Shown here: positions 1 to 8,524 of the stretch, piece by piece | How the letters are laid out: each line of letters starts with the position of its first letter | How positions within the stretch are numbered: position 1 is the first letter of the stretch | Source: Bacteroidia bacterium | GTDB lineage: Bacteria > Bacteroidota > Bacteroidia > UKL13-3 | DNA length: 64,000 bases | Assembly: GCA_019695215.1 (NCBI GenBank) | Contig: JAIBAK010000002.1 | Location: 62,001-126,000 of the forward strand | Direction of reading: 5' to 3' | Notes under the pieces: generated by a model | What the model saw: only the letters and a program-made list of their open reading frames with translations | The model's database searches: none | Told to the model about the DNA's origin: nothing | Position numbers and translations under genes: made by a program

Positions 1-528
1 AAGCAGGTGCAAATAGTGGCGCAAATGTTAAACTCGCCCGAATCGGCTATTTGTTTTGCGGCATCGCAAGTATTGGTTTGCACCAACGCATTTACCCAAA
101 AACTGCTCTCCGATGTGCAGGTTTGCCCCGCTCGCGGGCAGGTGCTCATCACATCCCCCATTCCCGATTTGCCCTTTAAAGGCACTTTTAATTTTGATGA
201 AGGATATTACTATTTCCGAAACCTCAATAACCGCATCTTATTTGGTGGCGGACGCAATTTAAATTTTGAAGCAGAAAACACCACCGAACTCAAACTTACC
301 GAAACAGTTCAGCATAAATTAGAATGGTACCTGCGCGAAATGATAGTTCCCGGTAAACCTTTTTCCATCACCGAGCGCTGGGCCGGTATCATGGGATTTG
401 GCAAGGATAAAGCACCTGAAGTAAGACGTTACTCCGAACGTATATGCCTCGGGGTAAAATTAAACGGAATGGGCGTAGCTTTGGGAAGTAAAATAGGAGA
501 AGAACTTGCCCTTTTATCAATAGCTTAA
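1..528 (+). CDS. FAD-dependent oxidoreductase (DAO family), C-terminal part, cut by window edge
   Basis: The reading frame is open from base 1, so the true start lies outside the window; only the last ~175 residues are seen. The tail has features of the D-amino-acid-oxidase-like FAD family: a substrate-domain strand region followed by RWAGIMGFGKDKAPEV and a final GMGVALGSKIGEELA, which in this family lies against the FAD. The N-terminal Rossmann GxGxxG motif expected for the family is not in view. Substrate cannot be told from this part; oxidation of an amine or amino acid is the family norm. It is followed after 47 bases by a VOC gene on the same strand, which may be co-transcribed. Confidence 0.8.
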   Translation, partial: KQVQIVAQMLNSPESAICFAASQVLVCTNAFTQKLLSDVQVCPARGQVLITSPIPDLPFKGTFNFDEGYYYFRNLNNRILFGGGRNLNFEAENTTELKLTETVQHKLEWYLREMIVPGKPFSITERWAGIMGFGKDKAPEVRRYSERICLGVKLNGMGVALGSKIGEELALLSIA

Positions 529-575
529 TAAGAGGTAAATATATTTGAGAATAATTCAAAATAAACGTAAACAAT

Positions 576-959
576 ATGGAAAGAGTAATTGGTTTGGGAG
601 GCATTTTCTTCAAGTCCTCCGACAAAAAATCGTTAGCCGAATGGTACAAAAAACATTTAGGCCTTCCTGTTGATGACTGGGGCGGTGCAGTTTTTCCGTG
701 GGCAACACTGGCACAGAAAAACGAGAAAGCCTATACCGTTTGGAGTGCCTTTTCAAATGACTCTACTTATTTTGAACCCTCCGGTAAATCTTTTATACTG
801 AATTTTGTGGTGAAAGATTTAACTACGCTTTTAGAAACATTACGTAAAGAAGGCGTGCAGGTAATGGATAAAACCGATGAAAGCGAATACGGAAAATTTG
901 GATGGATAGTAGACCCCGAAGGAAACAAAATTGAACTTTGGGAACCTCCGGCTGTTTAA
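576..959 (+). CDS. VOC (glyoxalase/bleomycin resistance) family protein
   Basis: A 127-residue protein with the paired beta-alpha-beta-beta-beta modules of the vicinal oxygen chelate superfamily. It opens with GLGGIFFKSSDKKSLAEWY (first strand and helix with the conserved W-Y) and ends with FGWIVDPEGNKIELWEPP, the standard DPEGN-x-IELWEP end of glyoxalase-like proteins, where E serves as a metal ligand in many members. Length is typical for a single-domain VOC protein. No signal peptide, so cytoplasmic. Substrate is unknown; the family includes lyases, dioxygenases and resistance proteins. The start ATG follows an A-rich leader, and no competing start exists nearby. Confidence 0.85.
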   Translation: MERVIGLGGIFFKSSDKKSLAEWYKKHLGLPVDDWGGAVFPWATLAQKNEKAYTVWSAFSNDSTYFEPSGKSFILNFVVKDLTTLLETLRKEGVQVMDKTDESEYGKFGWIVDPEGNKIELWEPPAV

Positions 960-977
960 TTACTTTTATTCCTTTAT

Positions 978-2708
978 TCAATTTATCCGATACACCGGAT
1001 ACAGATTCACCGTGCCTTCATAATACACCGAATGTTTATACACCCAGTCTAATTGTGCCTGAGGGCTGGCAGCAAAAGCGGCATCCTTTTTCTTCTTCTC
1101 TAAAAACTCTTCGCGCAACGCAGGCTGCTTTTTCAAAATGTCGGCCGCGGCATCTTCAAAAACGTAATCACTGTATCCCTCCTTTTGCTGCAAAATTCCG
1201 TCAAAAAAATTCCAGTTGAAATAACTGTCGGGGGCCGATGGCTCAAGTGTGTTCACCAGAAATTTTTTATGAAGAGGATTCTCTGCATTTATTACTATAT
1301 AAGTACCTCCGGGAATAAAAACACTTCGGGTTTCGCTGCTTACTACAGTATGGTAATGCAGGTAATGGCCTTCATAAGGTTTAGTAACCGTTTTAAACGA
1401 ATCGATACGATATACCTGTACTTTAATCATAGTATCGTTTTCAATAATCAGCGTCCTGAGCGAATCGGGCAACACACGGTTGCGCTGCAATTCTTCAATA
1501 AGCCGTTGATAAGCCAACGGCACCAGATACAGTCGGGGTGCCCGTATGGTTTCAATGGGTTTATAACAATCGTAATACTTTACCTTGCGCATGTAGGGCT
1601 TACTCCTATCGTAATAAAGACGAGGTGCGCCTGAAATATTACTAGGACGCTTACCCGCCTGATACCCGTTAAAAGTTACTGTAGTTGCAAAAAATGAGTC
1701 GGTTTCCCACGCAACCCCTATGGGCTGCATTGAAATCATATCATTGAGAAACTGTTTTTGAATGGCATACCTCATTTCTCTTTTATGAAGATAACAATAA
1801 TCGAGCATTACTTCAAGGAATGCCTGAGTGTGCTCTACGCGTTGTTTAAACGGTTTGAGCATATGTGTTTCCGAGAGCACGGCCATGCAATTATTGATGG
1901 ATGCGTATCCCGATGAAAAACGGGGAGAATCAAAAAACGCTACCCATCCGCTATCAGGGGTAGTGCTGAAATGATTGACATAGGGGCAAGCTTCAATTTT
2001 TCGTTCATGCAGCATGTTGTAAATAGCCGGCATTAAACTGTCGTGCTGATATGCTCCCAATGCCATTCCCAATTGATTATGTTGCGTTGGCAATATGGTT
2101 AACGTATGCTGATAATCGGCTCCGTTGCTAACATGAGTCTCAAGAAATAAGTCTGCAGGAATTTTATTGTACCAAAACACCTCCTTAAACCATCTCGTTT
2201 CAATGGCATCTCCCTTTATCAAGTCGCGGTTAAGGTCAAGGTTTTGCCCATTACCTCTGAAACCGTATTCCTCAGGACCGTTTTGATTGGCTCTGGAGTA
2301 TTTGCCTCTGCGCAACCCGCCAGAAACATTGTAAAATGGAATAATACGCAACTCAATATCCTGATGCAATTTAAATTTCCCTGTACATATATCACGTACC
2401 AGCATCATAGTGGCATCTACTCCGTCAGGCTCACCCGGATGAATTCCGTTGTTAATCATAATCACAAATCCATCTTCCTGTTTTGGTTTCATTTTTACCA
2501 ATACCATAGGGAAAGGCTGCCCTTCCGGTTGTATACACTGCACCCAATCGGGGAATCGCCCTGCCAGCATCCGGTAGTACGCGAAACATTGTGCTACTGT
2601 TGCCGTTTGTGTACCTTTACTTTTTTCGAAAGGCGTGATTAACGAATCGTTTGCCGCATGAGCAAACACTGCAATTAAAAGAAACCAAAACAATACATAC
2701 TTTTTCAT
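978..2708 (-). CDS. Secreted M14-family zinc carboxypeptidase-like metallopeptidase
   Basis: About 576 residues. The chosen ATG gives the signal peptide MKKYVLFWFLLIAVFAHAA; an ATG nine codons upstream would put charged and polar residues before it. The zinc site of M14 carboxypeptidases is visible: H-P-G-E in NNGIHPGEPDG (H90/E93) and the third ligand in FLETHVSNGAD (about H192). DLNRD matches the substrate-binding Asn-Arg and the catalytic Glu is probably in SETHMLKP (about E280). The remaining ~280 residues form an extra C-terminal region found in Bacteroidota members. It probably trims peptides in the periplasm or outside the cell. It converges with the VOC gene and its start is close to ogt on the same strand. 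Confidence 0.85.
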   Translation of the reverse strand: MKKYVLFWFLLIAVFAHAANDSLITPFEKSKGTQTATVAQCFAYYRMLAGRFPDWVQCIQPEGQPFPMVLVKMKPKQEDGFVIMINNGIHPGEPDGVDATMMLVRDICTGKFKLHQDIELRIIPFYNVSGGLRRGKYSRANQNGPEEYGFRGNGQNLDLNRDLIKGDAIETRWFKEVFWYNKIPADLFLETHVSNGADYQHTLTILPTQHNQLGMALGAYQHDSLMPAIYNMLHERKIEACPYVNHFSTTPDSGWVAFFDSPRFSSGYASINNCMAVLSETHMLKPFKQRVEHTQAFLEVMLDYCYLHKREMRYAIQKQFLNDMISMQPIGVAWETDSFFATTVTFNGYQAGKRPSNISGAPRLYYDRSKPYMRKVKYYDCYKPIETIRAPRLYLVPLAYQRLIEELQRNRVLPDSLRTLIIENDTMIKVQVYRIDSFKTVTKPYEGHYLHYHTVVSSETRSVFIPGGTYIVINAENPLHKKFLVNTLEPSAPDSYFNWNFFDGILQQKEGYSDYVFEDAAADILKKQPALREEFLEKKKKDAAFAASPQAQLDWVYKHSVYYEGTVNLYPVYRIN

Positions 2709-2764
2709 ACGTAGTTGAACCTGCTGAGAAAACAAAAGTAGAGGAGAAACAGGAGAACAGAAAA

Positions 2765-3253
2765 CTAAAACAACCGGCTGAATGTTCCGCTTACCCTTGC
2801 CTCATGATCGAGCAGCCATTTTTTACGCGGCAATCCTCCGGCATATCCGGTAAGTTCGCCATGCGTCCCGATAACCCGGTGACAGGGAATAATCACGGCT
2901 ATCGGATTTCTGCCATTGGCGGTACCGGCCGCTCTGATGCATTTGGGGTCGCCCAAAGCCACTGCGAGTTCATGGTAAGTACATGTTTTGCCAAATGGTA
3001 TGGTGAGCAATTTGTCCCATACCCGCTGCTGAAAAGGGGTACCCTGCACCTGAAGGGGAAGTTCAAATAATTTGCGGCTGCCTTCCATGTATTCCAGCAG
3101 CTGATGTGCACACTGTTTGGTTAAAAAAGAAGGAGATTCATTTTCGGTGATATGCTCACAAAACGAAACAGCAGTAATCCCGGTTTCGCCTGCGGTAATT
3201 TTTAATAACCCCGCAGGAGAGTCCATATACTGAATGGCTGTAACGAATTGCAT
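2765..3253 (-). CDS. ogt: Methylated-DNA--protein-cysteine S-methyltransferase (Ogt/MGMT)
   Basis: A suicide repair protein that moves the alkyl group from O6-alkylguanine or O4-alkylthymine in DNA to its own cysteine. The active site IPCHRVIG is intact, followed by the hallmark GELTGYAGGLPRKKWLLDHE; the HTH region TCTYHELAVALGDPKCIRAAGTANGRNP precedes it in two recognisable blocks (arginine finger R, then the A-x-G-x-A-N-x-x-NP segment). About 162 residues from the MQFVTAI start, the normal length for Ogt without an Ada domain. An ATG nine codons further upstream is possible but adds residues not typical of the family. Cytoplasmic; probably transcribed with the peptidase gene that follows it. 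Confidence 0.93.
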   Translation of the reverse strand: MQFVTAIQYMDSPAGLLKITAGETGITAVSFCEHITENESPSFLTKQCAHQLLEYMEGSRKLFELPLQVQGTPFQQRVWDKLLTIPFGKTCTYHELAVALGDPKCIRAAGTANGRNPIAVIIPCHRVIGTHGELTGYAGGLPRKKWLLDHEARVSGTFSRLF

Positions 3254-3318
3254 AGGGTGGCGAAGATACGGGGTTAACACAACTAATCATTTATCCGTTA
3301 TTCTTTGTAGGTTTGCTT

Positions 3319-3699
3319 ATGCAAACAGTTGAGTTTATTTTGTATGTGAAAGACCAGCAGCGCAGCTGCGATTTTTATGCGGCAGTACTTCAACAGGAAC
3401 CCGAACTTCATGTTCCGGGAATGACGGAGTTCAGGCTAAGCAATACCTGCAAACTGGGGCTTATGCCCGAAAACGGTATTGCCCGCATTATTACCCCGGC
3501 TATGCCTCATCCTGCGCAGGGAAACGGTATTCCGCGCTGCGAATTGTATTTACTCACTTCGGATGCCGAAGAGGCCCTGACCAAATGCCTGAATGCCGGT
3601 GCTTCGCTGATAAGTGCCGTGCAGGCCCGCGACTGGGGACATAAAGTAGGGTATTGCAGCGACCCTGACGGACATATACTGGCATGGGCCGAGGAATAA
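3319..3699 (+). CDS. VOC family glyoxalase-like protein
   Basis: A 126-residue VOC-fold protein. It starts MQTVEFILYVKDQQRSCDFY, a typical first strand-helix of the fold, and ends WGHKVGYCSDPDGHILAWAEE, where DPDGH-x-LAWAE replaces the usual DPxGN-x-xExxE and keeps the final glutamate-type metal-ligand position. A TTG two codons earlier is in frame, but the ATG at 3319 is the better start. It is divergent from ogt, with 65 bases between the starts that must hold both promoters. Cytoplasmic; substrate unknown. It is only distantly similar to the VOC protein at 576. Confidence 0.82.
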   Translation: MQTVEFILYVKDQQRSCDFYAAVLQQEPELHVPGMTEFRLSNTCKLGLMPENGIARIITPAMPHPAQGNGIPRCELYLLTSDAEEALTKCLNAGASLISAVQARDWGHKVGYCSDPDGHILAWAEE

Positions 3700-3715
3700 T
3701 CGTATTTTCGCCTGC

Positions 3716-4318
3716 TTGAAACAGTATTACCTCCCTTTTTTATTGAGTTTTTTTCTCCTCGGGTTTACTTCTTTCATCCCGCATCAGGATGATGAACCGC
3801 TAAAAGATTATTTAAAAGTTCCGGGCCCCATCCAATTTAATCAAACCGGGTTTCAGCTTGTATGGACCACCCGCACCGGACATAATTACTACCGGCAACA
3901 ATACCTGCCGCCATTGCAAAGCATGAAAAACTACGACCGTTTTGTGATGATAGAAGTAGTGAAAGGAAAAAATACGCAGCGCGAACAAATTGCCATTCAA
4001 ACTAAGCAAATACGTGAACGGAAACTATATGACGAGCTGGCCAAATACGAATTGTTTGAAAAACTGAAACCCGATGAATTTGTTCTGGAATTCAGCAGCA
4101 GCGAAACGATAAAAGGCGAAACAACGTATATGGAATGGAATATTTACCGCTATATCAATCTCAAAAATGTAATTAACAAATCGGGTGTGATGATTATCGG
4201 TTACCATACCCATGCCAGGGGAAAATACATTGACGGATTTAACAGCACCATTCAACGCGAGCGGGAAAACCTCATTAAGAAGCTTAATGAGATGAAGGTA
4301 CCCCAAATTAATTTATGA
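3716..4318 (+). CDS. Secreted protein of unknown function (intact paralogue of the fragment at 9185)
   Basis: I do not recognise the family. The ~200-residue product begins at a TTG codon with K-Q-Y-Y and a hydrophobic stretch LPFLLSFFLLGFTSFI, a good signal peptide ending near residue 22; the absence of a Cys argues against a lipoprotein. The body is hydrophilic and rich in charged residues, with helices such as REQIAIQTKQIRERKLYDEL and a conserved-looking C-terminal block with GVMIIGYHTHARGKYIDGFN. That C-terminal block recurs, about three-quarters identical at DNA level, at 9185-9391, so this is a duplicated family in this genome. The gene follows the VOC gene by 16 bases. Confidence 0.6.
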   Translation: MKQYYLPFLLSFFLLGFTSFIPHQDDEPLKDYLKVPGPIQFNQTGFQLVWTTRTGHNYYRQQYLPPLQSMKNYDRFVMIEVVKGKNTQREQIAIQTKQIRERKLYDELAKYELFEKLKPDEFVLEFSSSETIKGETTYMEWNIYRYINLKNVINKSGVMIIGYHTHARGKYIDGFNSTIQRERENLIKKLNEMKVPQINL

Positions 4319-4390
4319 ATCAAAACCATGCTTGTATGGAGCCATTTTGTAATATTTTTCACTTCTGTAAAAATTTATATGGTAAATTCA

Positions 4391-4420
4391 AATTTTAGGC
4401 TAATTTTGTTAGCCAAAATT
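4391..4420 (+). promoter_or_regulatory. Strong hairpin overlapping a TAnnTTTG promoter box upstream of the T9SS protein
   Basis: The 13 bases AATTTTAGGCTAA are followed after TTTTG by TTAGCCAAAATT, an almost perfect inverted repeat with a single bulge. The loop side contains TAATTTTG (4401-4408), a good match to the Bacteroidota -7 element TAnnTTTG. The site lies 34 bases before the ATG at 4454. A palindrome centred on the -7 box would suit a repressor operator or a 5' UTR hairpin. No clear -33 TTTG is visible at the right distance, so the promoter assignment is tentative. Confidence 0.4.
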
Positions 4421-4453
4421 CTAAATACCTTAATTTTTAACCCTCCCAAAATT

Positions 4454-7400
4454 ATGATGAGACTAAAAACTATCCAAACAACATACAAATCCGTTGTTGT
4501 TCTAATTGCAGTATTAATTACACTCATTTTGCCTTCTAAATTGCTGGCACAAAATTACCCTGTAAAATGGTATTCCGTTGGTGGCGGATTAAATACAAAT
4601 GGTGTTATTTATGCCATGACTACTTTTAATGGAGACCTGTATGTAGCCGGCAGTTTCAGCAGTGCGGGTGGGGTCACTGCAAGCAATATTGCCAAGTGGA
4701 ATGGAACCACATGGAGTTCTTTGGGTTCAGGTTTTAATAAAATTGTCACCGGGCTCACTGTATTCAATAACGAGTTATACGCTGTGGGTGTATTTGATTC
4801 GTCAGGCAGTACGCCAGTTAGCTACGTGGCCAAATGGAATGGATCGGCATGGGTGGCATTTGGTTCAGGATTAAACTCCGGAGTTAGTAAAATTATCGGC
4901 TACAATAATCAACTATACATTGCCGGAGGATTTAACTCCTCAAACGGATCAGTTCCAAACTATGTAGCAAAATGGAGTGGAACTGGATGGGTGGCACTGG
5001 GAACAGGTATAAGCCAAACAGGCACGGGAGGGCAAGCTACATCTTTGGCAATATTTAACAATGAATTATACATAGGTGGTTACTTTACGGTAGCAGGTGG
5101 TGTGACTGTAAACCATATAGCCCGATGGGACGGAACAATCTGGAAAAGTGCCGGCACAGGAGTAACTGGTACTGGTGCAACCGTTACATGTATGGAAGCG
5201 TTTAATTCCTATTTATATGTAGGTGGTGATTTTACATCAGCCGGACCATCTGCCACATCTTATATTGCCAAATGGAGTGGTACTTCTTGGAGCACAACTA
5301 GTCTAAATTTACCAGCAAAACCAGGCTCATTATGTGTGTACAAATCATACCTATATGTAACGGGAGGAACAAGTGGTACTACAATTTATAGAGGAAATGG
5401 TTCAGGGTCTTGGCAAGGTGCCACCAATGGAGTAAATGGGTCGATAAACTCAATGACTGTTCATAATTCAAGTCTAATTTTAGGAGGACCGTTTAATCAA
5501 TTATATCCAAATCCGCCTTATAGCAATTTTTATGGCCTAGTAAACATGGTTGTTTTACCCGATGAACCAACTATTCAATCAGATTCTATTTGGTTTAATA
5601 ACCGAACAGAAAATTCCATGTCTGTTCACTGGAAACGCGGAAACGGGAATAAATGCTTGGTTGCTGCACGATCATATACTCCAATAAATAAAGTACCGAT
5701 TGATACACAAACATACCTAGCTAATGATTCATTTTATATGGGTTCAAACCTTGGGAATAATACATATGTAGTTTATAATGGAACTGGCAACTCGGTTACA
5801 GTAAAAAACCTGAAATCAGATAGCATGTATCAATTTGCTGTTTTTGAATATAATGACGATAATCTTGCAGGTATGGAAAATTACTTTACAAATGCATTTC
5901 AATACCCAACTTCTTATAGACTTACTATGGCCACTGAACCTACCCAAAGTACAATGGGCATCACATTTTCAAATATCACGCTAACAAGTATGAAGGTTAA
6001 CATTACCCAAGGAAATGGCTTTGGAAGACTAATTGTGGCAAAACAAGGCTCGTCCGTTAATCAAACACCCGTTGATACAGTTATTTCTTATTCCCCTAAT
6101 AATACATTTGGGTCAGGTACCGATTTGGGGGGAGGGAATTATGTAGTTGATGGAGGCTCAACAAGTTTTACATTAACTGGATTAACTGCCAATACCATGT
6201 ATTACTTTGCTTCATATGAATACAATGGGCAGGCTTATGCCCGTAATTATAAAACAACTTCGCCTTATCTTGCAAATCAATCATCCCTGACTATTGAGCC
6301 GACAAACCAACCATCCAACATTCAGTTCACAAACGTTAAAGACAGCAGCATGACCTTGAGCTGGACCGGAGGTAACGGACAAAGAAGATTTGTTGTAGCC
6401 GGCACTACGGTTTTAACTACCAACCCTGTTGATGGAATAAATTACTTAACCAATGATACATTCGGGCTTGGGGCCGACCTTGGATTAAATCATTATGTTG
6501 TGTACTCCGGAACGGCAAACACATTCAATTTAAAAGGCCTTACTCCAAATACCACTTATTATTACACTATTTATGAATACAACGGCACCAATACATCCAA
6601 TAATTATTTACTTCCAAATCCTGCCACCGCATCGAAAAGCACATTAATAGGTGAACCAACAAGTGCCGCAAGTAATTTAACTCTTACTCCAATTACAAAT
6701 GGGATAACAACAGTAAACTGGACAAACGGAAACGGTGATAGCCGCATTGTTATAGCACGGCAAGGTGTACCAATTAGTATTTTGCCTGTAGATGGAAACG
6801 GATACAACGCAAATGCTGTTTTTGGCTCCGGAGATGATTTAGGTCAGGGAAACTTTGTGTGTTATGTAGGCAATAGCAATTCTTTCGATCTTCAGGGACT
6901 TGACCCTTCAAAAGTTTACTACGTTGCTGTAATTGAATACAACGGATCTGGGGTTGGTGCAAATTATAAACTTAATAGTTTTCCGATAGTAAACAACCTA
7001 CCTGCACAACCTACAACACTGGCTTCAAATCTCAACTTTAGCAACCTCACTTCTTCAAGTGTAAAAGTCAGTTGGGCAAATGGGAACGGTTCGTTTCGTA
7101 TGCTAATAATAAAAGAAGGGGCTGCTGTATCAAAAAGCCCAATAGATGGAAACGTGTATGTTGCCAATCCAGTTTTTGGTACAGGGGATGATTTAGGACT
7201 TGCCAATTTTATAGTGTATAATGGAGTAGGAAATAATGTTACCGTAACAGGTTTAAATTCCGGTTCCATTTACCACTTTTCCCTTTTTGAATTTAATAAA
7301 GATGCCTCTGGCCCGCCAAACTACATGGATGCCGGATTAACTGGTTCTGTTAATTTATTTCCGCAAAGCGCACCAAATTTAACTAATTCAGTCTCTGTTT

Positions 7401-7627
7401 CGGTTTATCCTAATCCTAGCAATGGTTTGTTTAACCTTAATAACTCAGGTGATAAAAAAATCATTATTATTTTGACTGACTTAACCGGTAGAGAGCTGGC
7501 AAAAATGGCCCTTATGCCAAAACAAAATATTCAGTCAGATTTTTCCACTCTCAGGTCAGGTTCATATATACTAAGTTTTTGTGATGGAGTTAACACCCGC
7601 TATGAGCGCATTACTCTAATAAGATAA
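4454..7627 (+). CDS. Large T9SS-secreted protein: beta-propeller-like N-terminus, five Fn3-like repeats, Por sorting domain
   Basis: About 1057 residues from the double ATG at 4454. A signal peptide (SVVVLIAVLITLILPSKLLAQ) is followed by six or so repeats of the form LYVGGxFxxAGGxxxxxIAKWNGTxW, typical of kelch/propeller-like Bacteroidota surface proteins. Next come five ~120-residue fibronectin-type-III-like units, beginning near bases 5563, 5934, 6292, 6652 and 7003, each with EPT/QPT, W-x-x-GNG, PVDG and YYxAxxEYNG landmarks. The final ~80 residues contain VSVYPNPSNGLFNL and end ERITLIR, a type A T9SS sorting domain. It is therefore predicted to be exported by Sec, then T9SS, and attached to or released from the surface; an adhesion or binding role is inference. 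An ATG 42 codons upstream gives an unlikely N-terminus. Confidence 0.85.
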   Translation: MMRLKTIQTTYKSVVVLIAVLITLILPSKLLAQNYPVKWYSVGGGLNTNGVIYAMTTFNGDLYVAGSFSSAGGVTASNIAKWNGTTWSSLGSGFNKIVTGLTVFNNELYAVGVFDSSGSTPVSYVAKWNGSAWVAFGSGLNSGVSKIIGYNNQLYIAGGFNSSNGSVPNYVAKWSGTGWVALGTGISQTGTGGQATSLAIFNNELYIGGYFTVAGGVTVNHIARWDGTIWKSAGTGVTGTGATVTCMEAFNSYLYVGGDFTSAGPSATSYIAKWSGTSWSTTSLNLPAKPGSLCVYKSYLYVTGGTSGTTIYRGNGSGSWQGATNGVNGSINSMTVHNSSLILGGPFNQLYPNPPYSNFYGLVNMVVLPDEPTIQSDSIWFNNRTENSMSVHWKRGNGNKCLVAARSYTPINKVPIDTQTYLANDSFYMGSNLGNNTYVVYNGTGNSVTVKNLKSDSMYQFAVFEYNDDNLAGMENYFTNAFQYPTSYRLTMATEPTQSTMGITFSNITLTSMKVNITQGNGFGRLIVAKQGSSVNQTPVDTVISYSPNNTFGSGTDLGGGNYVVDGGSTSFTLTGLTANTMYYFASYEYNGQAYARNYKTTSPYLANQSSLTIEPTNQPSNIQFTNVKDSSMTLSWTGGNGQRRFVVAGTTVLTTNPVDGINYLTNDTFGLGADLGLNHYVVYSGTANTFNLKGLTPNTTYYYTIYEYNGTNTSNNYLLPNPATASKSTLIGEPTSAASNLTLTPITNGITTVNWTNGNGDSRIVIARQGVPISILPVDGNGYNANAVFGSGDDLGQGNFVCYVGNSNSFDLQGLDPSKVYYVAVIEYNGSGVGANYKLNSFPIVNNLPAQPTTLASNLNFSNLTSSSVKVSWANGNGSFRMLIIKEGAAVSKSPIDGNVYVANPVFGTGDDLGLANFIVYNGVGNNVTVTGLNSGSIYHFSLFEFNKDASGPPNYMDAGLTGSVNLFPQSAPNLTNSVSVSVYPNPSNGLFNLNNSGDKKIIIILTDLTGRELAKMALMPKQNIQSDFSTLRSGSYILSFCDGVNTRYERITLIR

Positions 7628-7705
7628 TTGAATAAGTATAAAACGGGTGCCATTGATTAACTTGTCATCCATTTTTACGCTTAATAGAATGAAAACTTTC
7701 ACCCA

Positions 7706-7736
7706 ACTGGTCTCATTTGCAACCAGTACCTTTTTT
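7706..7736 (+). terminator. Probable intrinsic terminator after the T9SS gene
   Basis: ACTGGT and ACCAGT form a 6-bp stem around a 10-base loop and are followed by ACC and a run of six T. It lies ~80 bases after the stop at 7627 with no gene between. The stem is short, so this is moderate evidence only. Confidence 0.45.
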
Positions 7737-7772
7737 GCGTTTATTCCCTTTATTCATGAGATCGCTTCTCCC

Positions 7773-7947
7773 CCGCCTTCGCTCGCGTGTCGCGAGTGAA
7801 GTTTATCCCTCTCACATCCCGCTGCGGGTACGTGTTCAAACTTATTATTCAACTTTTCACTCATCAACCGCTAAATTAATCAAAGTTTTTGTGGCTGGCA
7901 ATATGCCAGTGCAATGGCTTACACTCGCGGCACGCGAGCGAAGGCGG
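7773..7947. mobile_element. 175-bp MITE-like element with ~26-bp terminal inverted repeats
   Basis: The left end CCGCCTTCGCTCGCGTGTCG (continuing CGAGTG) and the reverse complement of the right end (7919-7947) agree over 26 bases with one mismatch. Each end also contains its own small palindrome (CTCGCG-x3-CGCGAG). The interior (7801-7918) is A+T-rich and carries no gene. A left-end-plus-interior copy lies at 10200-10331 and a right-end copy at 9025-9064, so this is a dispersed family. No transposase is present; a non-autonomous element is inferred. The rest of the 7628-8108 gap holds the terminator above and a possible promoter box TAAATTTG at 8043 for the YitT gene. Confidence 0.7.
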
Positions 7948-8108
7948 AGGTTGCATTAGAAGTGCCCAAAGTAAGTTTGTAAATCACCACAAATTTGCAG
8001 TGCACCAACTTCAGCAACTGCGCACAGGCATATTTTTTTGTGTAAATTTGCAATAGCAAGTCCGCACACTTAAAAAGAGACACGCACCCAATCACAAAAA
8101 CGCGAGGC

Positions 8109-8516
8109 ATGAAAAAAGATAAACCGGATTTTGACACAGCAAAAGAGCCTAACACACTTTTGATTACTGCTAAAAGATATATCAAAGATTTTATCCTTAT
8201 CACCATAGGTATTTTTTCGGCTTCGTTTGGCTTCAAAGGTTTTTTATTAACCAATCATTTTATTGATGGCGGGGCCACCGGCATTTCGCTGCTTATTTCG
8301 GCCTTAACCGATATTCCGTTGTATATGCTCATTATCGGGGTAAATATCCCTTTTATTTTGCTTGGATATAAAATCATGGGAAGTCAGTTTGCTATAAAAA
8401 CGGCCTTAGCCATTTCCGGACTATCTCTTTGCTTAGCCACCGTATCTTTTCCTAATGTTACAAACGATAACTTATTGGTTGCCCTTTTTGGCGGTTTTTT
8501 CTGGGTGCCGGAATAG
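8109..8516 (+). pseudogene. YitT family membrane protein, N-terminal part (frame broken at 8495-8500)
   Basis: The first 135 residues match the YitT/DUF161 membrane family: a short cytoplasmic N-terminus, then hydrophobic helices including FILITIGIFSASFGFKGFLL, with the family signature HFIDGGATGISLL. The frame stops at WVPE immediately after LFGGFF. One extra T in the six-T run at 8495-8500 would join it to the downstream frame as GGFFLGAGIGFAVRGG, the normal family sequence. The heptamer T-TTT-TTC lies in the zero frame at this point, so a -1 slip would restore the full protein. Real mutation, recoding and a sequencing deletion are all possible. Function of the family is not firmly known. 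Confidence 0.85.
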
Positions 8517-8524
8517 GATTTGCC

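Noticed and set aside
2244..2642. 132-codon plus-strand frame opposite the M14 peptidase gene
   Set aside because: The minus-strand peptidase has intact zinc and catalytic motifs in this stretch; the plus frame has no recognisable feature.
7717..7959. 80-codon frame within the MITE-like element
   Set aside because: The frame spans both inverted repeats, its product is low-complexity Arg/Pro-rich, and the homologous copy at 10200 does not preserve it.
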